Shown piece by piece: positions 49,701 through 61,700 of a stretch of 64,000 nt of DNA. Source of the stretch: Apoda limacodes (lineage: Eukaryota > Arthropoda > Insecta > Lepidoptera > Limacodidae); the NCBI GenBank assembly GCA_946406115.1, contig OX291550.1:25954722-26018721 (forward strand), written 5' to 3'. The notes beneath the pieces are model-generated. The model had not been told where the DNA came from. It saw only the letters and a program-made list of their open reading frames with translations, and made no database searches. Positions within the stretch are counted from its first letter, which is position 1, and each line of letters starts with the position of its first letter. The position numbers were made by a program, and so were the translations under genes.

Positions 49701-52700
49701 TTTCGTATGTTTGGTATACTTATATCTTCATACCATAGCAATTTATGTAATTCTTAGTTTTTATATTATGTTTATTATATAAAATGTATAAATTTGTAGG
49801 CGAGTGAGCACATGCATTAAGATTTTCTTTTTTTTTATAATTTTAAATGCTTTATTAAACAAAAAAATGCATAAGGTGAACTTACTGCTAGTAACATTTT
49901 CTACTACTGCCAGTAGCAGTTTCTACTATTGCTAGTAGCATTTTCTGCCAGTCAACCTAACATTGTGTAGGAAAACTTGTCGGTAGGTGCGAATTAATAA
50001 TAAGCCAAATATTCCTATATGTATAATATCTACAATTTCATCAGAATTAATACTATTAATATTTTATTTCTAAGATATTCTTACATACATTGTTACGTAT
50101 AGGTGAAGTTAATGAATGTATTAAAAATTGTAAAAACTAATATAGCAAGTGTGGCGGGAAGAGTATTTTTGACAAATGTTTAAAAAACAAAGAGTGCAAA
50201 TAACAGTAACAGGTACCATAATAGTATTTATAATAATTTAATAATACTCTTATTGGTAATAATTCAATGATATTTTTAATCATTAAAATTTTATATTTTT
50301 ATCAGCAAACTTTTCTTTTTCTATTTGTAATAAATTAAGATTTTTTTTGTGTTGGTATTTTTAACATATTTTATACCTGACATTGTGGCCTAACAATGTC
50401 ACAATGGATCTTGTGTCTGAATAAAATAAGTTTTATTTATTATTAAAATGTACGTAAACTAAATACAAATATACTAAGAATAAGTAAATCAATAACAGCC
50501 AGGACTCTGGAACGCATTTTCGAGAAATATTTTCAATGCTTGAAGTTTTTAATACTTCTTTCTCAAGAATCTCTGGTAGAATGAAATTATTTCTTTTTAC
50601 CATACTTTTACCAACTTTGTTATAATAAAGTATGCTATTTATATACATACGTACCTATGTATTTATATATATAGAAGTTAATAAGTCCTAGTTACTTATA
50701 AAGTCCTGGTACAGCAATGTTACAATTACACAAATCTTTATTGATTGACGTTCTAGGAATTCATAAGTCACGTTCGTATTTCCAGAGCAAAGATGTAGTT
50801 GAAATTTTCATTGGCTAGAGTGCTTCGATGGCTCAATCAATAGAGCACAGACTGTAAGGATTGTTGCGGGTTTAAGTCCTGGCCTGAGTTTAGTCTTTTA
50901 TTATTATTAAATAGCAAGTTGGGGTTGAGGGGGAAACATGCTAGACGGGGCGGCATATCGAAAACTTGTGTTTAGTACTTTTGTCTAGACTTGTCTGTGA
51001 CTCCTTTTATTTTGTTTTTAACGTCACCGAGTAGGGGCGATAATTGAATTACATTAACGAGTTGAGCGTTTTAATAAATGTATATTAAATATAGGCTTTT
51101 GTTCTGTCTGCCCATAAAACGTTCGCAACCTAAAAATTTTTTTCTGTTGATTTTGACACGAAACTTCCTCTATTGAGATTCGTATCTGCCTTATTTGTCT
51201 CCAATGTTGGGGCGCGGCCTACCGTCACCGAGGGCTACTTGGGCCACATAAACCACACACGGGCCCAGAGTGAATAATGGACTTCACATACGTCTTTTTT
51301 TGACTTACCGAAAAGCCACTGGAGTGAATAATCAGTGTACTTGTAAAAAGACTCATTGGTACACGCCAGGTTCGAACCTTCGCCACTAAGGACGCAAGGC
51401 AAAATCGAAAGACCACCATCAACTTACTAACAACTAAACTGATTTTGATAGAAATTCACATAAAGGTAATCCGTAGCCAAGGATTATCTAAAGAGAACCG
51501 AACGAAATATCAGTTGAAATTTCTAATGCCATGGAGCCATTGTGTATATACTTATAAATAATCTAAATAAAATATATAACTTGACTTGAGCGACTTCAAA
51601 ATCTCTGTATTCGGTTTATATTTGGATTACGCAAATATGACCATATTTCCAATTTCTGCGTAAATCTCAAGTGGCTCCCAATTCGCTTTCGCCGGAATGC
51701 TCATATTCTTTCACTTCTTTACTGTGTGCTGTTCAATCCTAGCTACACTTCTTATCTCAAAGACAGTTTTGGTTACTATGCCTCTTTGCGTTCCTCCTCT
51801 AATTTATTACTTAATACACTGAGTCACAACTCAAAATTTTACGATGATTCCTTTACCGTACAAGCAGTGCGATTGTGGAACTCTCTCCCAGTAGATATCC
51901 GAAAAGCACAATCACTTACAACCTTCAAAGCACAAGTGAAAAAGCATTTTTTAAATCTCACATAACCTTGTTGTTTTGCTCCCTCTGTTCTTCTGATGTA
52001 GACACTTAAATATTTAAGTTATGATTGTTTTATTTATGTGTAGGTTATGTATTTTTATGTAAGAAATTTATGTATTTTATATTTTATGTATAAGGGTATT
52101 TATGTATTTTGTAGTTATTTATTTATTTGGTAATTTATACGTAGTTTAGTTATATGTAGTTTTTATTCGTATTCTATGTTATATCTTTATTTCAGTTTTT
52201 TTATCAATTTTGCACAACCTACCATTCCATTATTTTAAATTTATATCAATACCAACATAGGTTATCTGGTAGAGAGAAGATCGCCTGTTGTACATGTTTT
52301 TAATATTATTTTTTCAATAAGTTTGTGTTTTGTTTTGTGCAATAAAGGATATTTGTATTATTGTATTGTATAATTAGATAATAAATAAATATTTTTGAAC
52401 ACAGCGCCGCCGTCCGATCCCAAACTAAGCAAAGCTTTTGCTATCCAAACAACGGATCCAAACACATGTACTTATATACTTTTTTTTTGTAAATACATAC
52501 ATATTTTAAATAGAAAACACCCAGTCTCAAGAAAAAACACAAATAATAAATGTTTGTCTTGTGCGGGAATCGAACACACGCCCCTCGATTCAGCAGTCGG
52601 GTCATTACCCACTGAGCCACAGAGCCGACAATATATTGGGCTATTTATTGCCTTTATATAGTTAGTACTATATTTAGAATTATAGCACCAGCGATTAAAA

Positions 52701-55700
52701 GCAGTGGCCTAACCAGCGGCGTCTGCGCAAGTTCACATTCACGGAAGAAGCGATAAATTTATTATTGTGCGTTTGCTCGTAATTTCTCAGAACAGCTAAA
52801 ATCCCTGATAGCGCAATCGTGATAAGTGACAGCAGTTACCATTGTGTTGACTTGTCTTGTCGTCCACGTGCCAAGGTTCTGCGTGAATAGCGCATTATCT
52901 CTATTTATATGGTAATTACAGATCTTGTTAAACTGTGAAATTTATTGTGGAAACATTCTGAGGCGTTGAACCTCGAGACATATAAATGTCGAACTGCAAA
53001 TAGCGTTTGAATCTATAGAAGAAATAATAATGTGGGGAATAATGTCTATTCATTAATAAACATTATTCCCCACTCTCCTCCTCCTCAAGCATTCTCAATT
53101 AAGCGACTGAATCGTTAGTCCTCCATACAAGGCATTTTACCACGGACTTTTTAAGTACCTATAAAGTTCTGATTGTGTATCAAATTTGATAATGGTCAGT
53201 TAATGAACGCTCAGACTATATTTTTTTCGATTGATTGCCGTCCGTGTTAGCATTTGTCCGATTTTGACCTACCCTCATTGAGCCAAGGCGATTTATTTGG
53301 GCCGTACGTAATCCATGCGGGCAAAGTGCGGATTGTGGACGTCACATACGTCTTTTTGGCGTGTGCAAGACGTCCCTCGCGATGCTTTTCTTGACCAAAG
53401 TAAGCCAGAATGGCCAAAACCGGCCAGGTGTCGTACAGGCTAAAGTTTGGGTTCCGTAGAATGAGAATTATTGCGGATATCTAAAAAACTTGTGAACCGA
53501 TTTTGTTATTAGCAATTTAAGTTTATCAACTAAAACTGTTTTGTTATAACAGTATACTCACAAAATATAAATTTTATTGAAAAAGTTTCTTAAGAACCTT
53601 AAATGCATTTATAAAACCCTATGCTATGATACTCCTCATGATGGGGTACGCGAAACTATTTTTTTCATCCCTCGGTTTAATGTTTGTTTTTAGGTGGAGG
53701 TGTAGCTCACACCTAAAAATTTTTTTTCTTAATTTCCATAAAATATCACTATGACGGTTCACAAGAGACTGTGAAATTTAGTTAGAATCTATCTAAAAAC
53801 GGCGAAATTATAAGGCTGCAAGATACATATGGACGGACGGACATGACAAATTTATAAGGGTGTCGTTATTTGCCATTCGGCTACGAAACCCAAAAAAATA
53901 TTATTGGCACACGCCCTCAGAACGCGACGTAGACGCCGGTACTACCCCCGGACTACCTAAACTTAAAGTTTATACAACGTAATGTTATAATTATGTTGTT
54001 TATTATTAGGTATTTTTTATGTGATTTAAATTTACATGACTTTGTTTCATTAGTATTAAACATTTACTTATTTCATCGTAATCTCATTATAATATTCTAT
54101 TAGTTTCAGTCTCATATCATGGAATACCCGGAAAAATTAATTACATGCCTGCTTTGGCGTGTTCCGTTTAATTTAATTAGGTGCTGTTTTTTACAGATAG
54201 CTTCTTGAAACGCGTTCTATGACTTTGCCAGTTTACGAGAACTGCAGTAAGTACTAATTAGGTAGATGGGTATGTAGATTCTGTGAAGTGTAGTGTAGAT
54301 GTTCGACGGTGAACTTGTATACGTCACACAAAAAAACATCATTTACATACGTACCTACATAAACAACTTATTTAGTGTAGATCCTATACAGTGCAGAATG
54401 CAATTGAAGTCTCTTAACAATGTAAGATAGGTATTATTTTGCATTTTTAAGCCGCGGACAGTATATTTGCGACACAACACGTAATTATTTTAGTATACTA
54501 TAATAATTTTAAGCCTCGGTGTAAATCGCGTATAGCGTACCCTGCCTTCACGTTCTCTAATCCTCCCCTAAATTCGTGACGCATTTAATGTAAAGCCCCT
54601 GCCTGTGCAAAAATTTTAACTTATATGAATATTACAAATGCGGTGATTTTGTTTGTTGGCTTCACATAATAGGGTTGTTGACAAAGTCATCAGTTTTCGA
54701 TGAAACTAACGTACAATTCTTAGTATATACTATTAGAACATGACCGGTGAAAATTAGCTCTGCTCTAGCTAATTTGTCGTCGATATTTTAGATATTTAGA
54801 AATTTACGAAAAAAAAAAAAAATTAAGAAAACGTGGTACTTATACAAATTTTCTACGACTACAGTGTTAGTGACGTTTGAAAAAGCTAGTAAATTAAATT
54901 ACAATTTATTCACTAGTTAAAGTGACAGAGTACAAAAAGAAAGACAATACAAGCAAATTCATACATTAGTAGAAATATAACATTATGAAGGCATTTAGTT
55001 ATTATTTAGAGCACATTCTCATTTACATATCATGAATTAAATACATAAACAATCGAAAAAATAATATCTATCACAGTAACATTTAATTTAAGTACCTATA
55101 ATTTACTTTCACTGCTATTTCTAATCTACATACAGTGATCTTTCATAATAATCCAAATTCAAAATGATCCCTACGTAATTAATGGGCAGCACCCTGTACC
55201 TAAACAGTTGTGGTGGGGAACTATTGTGATCTGAAATTTTACACATCTACTTCTGTCGGTTCCAAAGAAAAAAATGGATACATGTGCATAGGTACAGGCT
55301 TATACTTTCTTTTATGCAGCTTTCTTTTACTTTAGCTCGTCTACGTTTTCCGAAGGAATTTGTAAAGTTTCTTTGACTGCCGTGCTTGTGGTATAGTTCA
55401 AAGGGCGAAATCCGTTCAAGCTAGGTTCATACAAACGGTAACTCGATATATGTGCTACATATCAATGTGCAACGCAATGTGATTCAGGCTTATACTTTCT
55501 TTTATGCAGCTTTCTTTTACTTTAGCTCGTCTACGTTTTCCGAAGGAATTTGTAAAGTTTCTTTGACTGCCGTGCTTGTGGTATAGTTCAAAGGGCGAAA
55601 TCCGTTCAAGCTAGGTTCATACAAACGGTAACTCGATATATGTGCTACATATCAATGTGCAACGCAATGTGATTTGATGTGGATAATGTTGGGTTAGGGA

Positions 55701-58700
55701 AATCCATTTAATTTTAATTTAAACAACATTACTACTAACCTACGCCCTTTGTTGCTCAGTTAGGAATGGGATCCTGTCTGCTGAACCGAGGCGTGGGTTC
55801 AATTCCCGAACAGCATAAACATTTATGTGATGTAAATTTAGTTTTAACTTAAGTTGAGTATTTTCTAGTATATTATGCATGTATTTAGAAAAACGGGTAG
55901 ACGGTACGTGTGCCAAAAATTTTTTTATATGCCCGAGGTGGCAAACAAGCTTATGGTCGTCTGCCTGATGTTAAGCGGTTACCGTGTAGGCTATGGACAC
56001 CAGGGACATTCCTCGTGCATTGCCGACCCATCTAAAAATCTTATGTATAATAAAGTTCTTAAAATAGTAGTGGTAAATGCCCTGTATAAAGGGAATAGAC
56101 ATCTAAGTACATCTTGATAAGAAAAATTTAAAAAAATATATGTTGGGAAGGAATTATTACAATTTGGCAATACGTCGAAGCAACAAAGAACCTAATAAAA
56201 TACTTGTTATTTTAAAACCGGTCCGGAATTTCGAAACGACAAAAACTGTTATTGTGTACTGCGAATGATCCGTGGGGGAGCAAAATCCCGCATAGAATTG
56301 CCTTCCGTCCCCTCTTTCTTTGACACGTTGCGTCACATCACTTGCCATTCGAGTTTGTCGAGTGACGTCATTTAGGTTTGAGGTGACGCATTGAAGTGAA
56401 GCAAATTACCTGAAAAGCTTGTAATCTAAAACAAAGCACAACGTTTGATACTCTTAAGCATAGCTAATGATTTAAAAATTTAAGCTTTATAGTTTTTTTT
56501 ATAAAAAAGTCGGGCTTTTCCTTTGTAAATTTTACTTTTGTCAGAGCAAAGCACGCGTTCATAGAACTCCCGGGCGGTGATGAGGCGCCTATTCTATCAA
56601 GCATGTATAAAAACTGTCTGTTCAAAATATGAACTTCGCGCACACTATACAAGCGAACAATTACCAGTTTTAACTACAGCCAAAATCTTTAAATTCATAA
56701 ATTCTCTAGATACTAGATATTTATCCATCCATCTGGCGGTGGCGTAATTTTCTCCACTTATATTCCCGCCATTTTAATTGTGTTTTGGTGACTTTATTTA
56801 TTTATTTACTTGACGAAAATCATTCTGTTTAACACGGGCGGTATGAAAATTACAAACTCAAGTCATTAAAGTCTTCGGCCTGTGGCCTTAGGCTTCTAAA
56901 TAGCCTCTCGTTAGTCCTTCTTACCACCCTGAATACGCAATGTACCTTCCTACTAGTCCCGTAGGTCGATCGTCCGGCGAATGTAATAACAGACGTGATA
57001 ACAGATTCTGTAATATTTTGGCTTCTACCTATTTCGGTCTAGACCCTAAACCATAGAGCCCATTAAAGGTCGGACAGATTGACAGATGGTGAAGGCTAAT
57101 TAATAGGGCTTCGTTGACACTCTTCGGGTACGGAACCCTGAAAAAACAACCCAAAACGCTACTTAAAAGACCCTAAAAATATTCGTAGGTAATCAAAATA
57201 TAAAAAATAAACAATAGTAAAATATGTAGCGTTTTGGGTTATAAAATATTATTTTACAAAGTTATAAAATATTATTTTTTGAACCCTCCCACCTTCCCGC
57301 CGGTTAACAATCTTGTTGATTTCTACCGAGAAGAATCCGGCAAGAAACTCGATAGTTACTCTTATAAAAACACTATCAATAATACAAATAAACTAAAATA
57401 CAATTAATGTTTTAAATAAAAAATTTTTAGTCGTACAATTTTATGTTATTTCCATTTTAATTTGGTTTACCTATGCATCCTGTAATTGAGCATCATCAGT
57501 CCCAAGGATTTTTATCATTTACATAGTCTGAAATATTGTAGTATGCCTTTTTACAAAGTACCTGCTTGATAAAAGATTTAAATTTACTTATTGGTAGATT
57601 TTGAATTTTATTGGGAACTTTGTTGTAAAAGTGTATACATTGCCCCGTAAAAGAGTTACTTATTTTGTGTAGACGTGTATCATGCACCAACAGCTTATTT
57701 TACTTCTAGTATTTACTTTGTGAACGTCACTTTTCTTGCTGAAACTATTGATATTTTTATGTACATATAAAAGATTTTCATATATGTACTGCGACACTAA
57801 AGTTAAAATTTTTACTTCCCTAAACCTATCCCTCAGAGATATCCTAGATCCTAATTTATAAATAGCACGAATTGCCCTTTTTTGTAACAAAAATATTGTA
57901 TTTACATCAGCAGCGCTACCCCATAATAGTATACCATATGTCATTAAACTATGGAAATAGCTAAAATATACTATTTTTGCAGTGTCGACATGGGTCAATT
58001 GTCTTATTTTCTTGATCGCATACACAGCAGAGCTAAGTTTTTTGGCTAGGTTATGAATATGAGGACCCCATTGAAGTTTGGAGTCCAGCGTTATGCCAAG
58101 AAAGACTGTTGAATTAACAAGTTCTAATTGCTCGCCATTAATATTAATACATGTCTGTCTCTGACTAACATTTGGTAATGTAAAACGAATGAATGAAATG
58201 TAATGGCTACGAATACGAATATCTGGAACATCACTAGTAGCCACTAATAAGACCACTTTACATCCTATAGGCTGAAACAAGCACTATCAAGAAGCGGTAC
58301 TGGATCTTCGGTGCCCCTTTAGAGCTAAAAGTAGCTGCAGTAATCTGCATTAAAAGCTATAGAAACCTAGCCTAGTTCCCTCTGACTGCAATCTTATAGG
58401 AAGTGGGAGTCCAACTCCCACTTGGCCGTTTTTTTTTATTGTTAGGATCGTTTGAGTAGCGTTTTGAGATATCATAAGAAAATCAAAGCTAAATTGTAAA
58501 GTTTGAAATTCCATCGTCCAAAGCCCATCGTCCCTAGATACACCACAGGCACGGTAGGTCACTTCTATACCTGACCTACATACCTGACCTGACCTATATA
58601 CATAGCATTATTTAGGGTTTTTATTAAAATCAATTTTGAGATCAAATAGCAGCTAAGGCAGCACAGGTTCGATACCTTACAGTTACAGGTTTGCTTTAAG

Positions 58701-61700
58701 TTTTATGGAAATTATATTATGAGGACGTTGACGTTGCAAATGAGTGGCTTCCTATTAAACTTCCATCGACGCCCTCACTTAATAATAACACTGCATTTCT
58801 GATAACTTGTTGCCTTAATTGAGCATTTCGCGGGAATTTTATTTATTGCAAATTTATCGTAATTTTTTAAAATATAAATTTTGCACCGACTTATTTCTAA
58901 GAAATCGATTTGCCAATGTTGGTTGTTTGAGTGTAGAATAAAGCGAATTGATGGCTGTGGGCCTTGTTGTATTTTTAGGTTTCATATTGGTCATAAAATG
59001 CTTTAAAAAGGGGCTTTAGGTTGTAAGTGCAGTGCTTTCAGAAACCAAATATCGTTAGTCAAATATGATTGTAACACCCGATTTATTATTATGGTGAAGG
59101 TGGTGATTAAGACTTATGGGATAGACATATCTATATTTAACCCGGAAACAATAATAGATAAGACATCCCCCGCACGCATACGTACCCACGCGTACATCAG
59201 AATTCAGAGCAAAATGTATTTCAAAGGCAACTCGGATGTAGGTACCTCACATATTTTTTTTGCGATTTTCAACATATTTACAGTTGTTAAACAAACCGCG
59301 ATCTATGTCGCAAAGTTAAGTTTTTCCCTCAAACAGTTTATCTTTTCGTTAGAGTAATGTTCGGTACTTTCATTGGTTACCTAATAATGGTTTTGGTGAA
59401 TGTAGCTATACATTACCTGACTGCTTACACTGTTATACGCACTTATTATTATTTTACGATATTTGTCATCCATTAAAAATATAATTCCCGTGATGAACGA
59501 ACTATTTACATACCTACGAGTTTGTACGTAACCTTTGGTGCGCGAGTTCGACTCGCACTTGACCAGTTTTGTTAATTTTTCAACTGTATTTTACAACCTT
59601 TGTTGTGTTGTTAACCTGTTTATTTATTTTTGTTCATCTTATTTTTGTCACGTGCGTCTTAATATAATTAAAATAACCATTTCAAATATTAACAAAGGTT
59701 GCGTTCAAACAGATCAGTAGCCGGATGCCAAAAGTATTTCACAGATAAACAAGTTTAATAAGGTGTAGGTTCTTACCTAATGAGGCAAATTTATTTATCT
59801 CTATTAAAAAAAGTTAAAAAGCTTCTAACCTTTGAAGTCGGTTCTCAAAGAGCAAATTGAAAAAGTTAATAAAAAATAATTATTCCATTTTTTATTAATT
59901 ACCTACCTATTACCTGACTGAAGCTTATATTATGTGAAAAGATAGCTATTCTATAAATTTCAATTAATCGTTTTATTATTGAAACTAGACTTTGCCAGCG
60001 GCTCCGCCCCCCCTAAATTCGGTTATCGGCGTGGAACTCCTTAATTAACTCCAAATAATTAATACATAAGTTATACCAATGAATTGCTATAGCATGCTAT
60101 AGGTGCAGCAACAGTTCGTTTAACTCTGTTATAGTTATTCCCGCAGGAACTATTGCATTTTTAGGGATAAATAGTAGCCTATTTGCTCTTCCAGGACCTA
60201 ACCTATATGTATACCAAGTTTCATCCCGATCCGTCCAGTGCGGTTGAAGTGTGATTGAGTAACTAACATCAATCCAGACATACAAACTTTCACTTTTATA
60301 ATATTAGTAGGATTATACTAAAAATTATTCATGGAAAACATATATACTGGTATTCAGTCAATTTAATTAGAATTAATAAATTAAATGTTTATATAGGGTA
60401 TCTCAATTTAAATCTCGGTTTCAAATTACATATTTCCAGTAAAAATCTATTATATTGGCAGATTATACAGAACTAAGTGTTTGGCAAAGATTTAAACATT
60501 TCTGAGAAACTTTTACTTAAATTACCTCCTTTGATTGTCAGATTTGTTGACTGTGTTTCTGTCCTCTTTGGCGTCAATTTTTAAAGTCAATTTGGATTCT
60601 GGACTAACTTACTGATAACGTGGGATCGTGTTGCAATTTTGCATACACTTTGAGCTTAAGTAACAATATTTTATTAATATCACATTTTTTTATATATTAA
60701 TGTTTTACATGATAAAATTTCAATAAATTTACAAAGGAGTTTATGGCAAAACATTACAACTTACATTTATGTATACGTATAGTGCAACAAACTTTTCTAA
60801 CCCTGTTGAAATGTTGTGAACAAACAACTTGACACTTGCGACCTTACATCGAGGGTCAGAAAAGTTTGTATGACTGTATATAGGCAGCGGCGGTGACCGG
60901 TTACCATCAGGCGGATCGTTTGCTTGTTTGCTGCTTTGGTGGTATAAAATACCACTGCGCTTTAAAATTTGTTTAATTTTCGGAATAATAAAGAAAAATA
61001 AACAGCTTAAAAAGGGGTTTAAATTTTTCTAACTATACTTTCGCCTTAAACAGTTTTCTAACTATACTTTCGCCTTAAACATTTTAAATAAATCTGACCG
61101 ACATACTTTTATACAAAGCTACACATATGTCTTCTTTCCCTCGTATTCGTTTTACGCATGCATTTCGAAACGAATTGATTAAACAAGTCACTTTTTGCAT
61201 TTGGGTTTGTTGTTTTTTTTTGCTGACAGTTCTCGGTAAGGACGCATTGAGAGCGCTTTAAGGAACGATGTAGGTAGACGTAGTCGCCATATGTTTATAC
61301 TCGTTTTGGGGAGTGCACCATACTGATGTACTGACCATACCCATGACTCACCGCCTGCCTCGCTTGGGAGAAGGTGCTTGTGATATGTTGAAGGTTGATA
61401 GATAGCCATCAGCACGTTTTATGGCGACTTACAAGTAATATGCGACATCAGTCCGTTTGTCTAGTTCTATAAATTACCCATCCTGTCTAGACTGAACTCA
61501 GTATTCGATTCTCAAAGTTTAGCCTACACTTTTAAATAGAAGTTTATGTGATGTGATTTATTTTTATTGATCTAGAGAGAATGTTTTAGTCGCACAAGTT
61601 GTTCATTACGATTTAATTGAGGAATAGTTTCCTATATTATATTGATTTATTATACATCAAGAGAAAAACTTTTTTTAATGCGGAATGCATAATATAATAA

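Noticed and set aside
50816..50905. A tRNA gene
   Set aside because: A- and B-box-like motifs are present but the acceptor and anticodon stems do not pair. The heads at 20855, 26260, 52560 and 55742 were rejected for the same reason and called SINEs.
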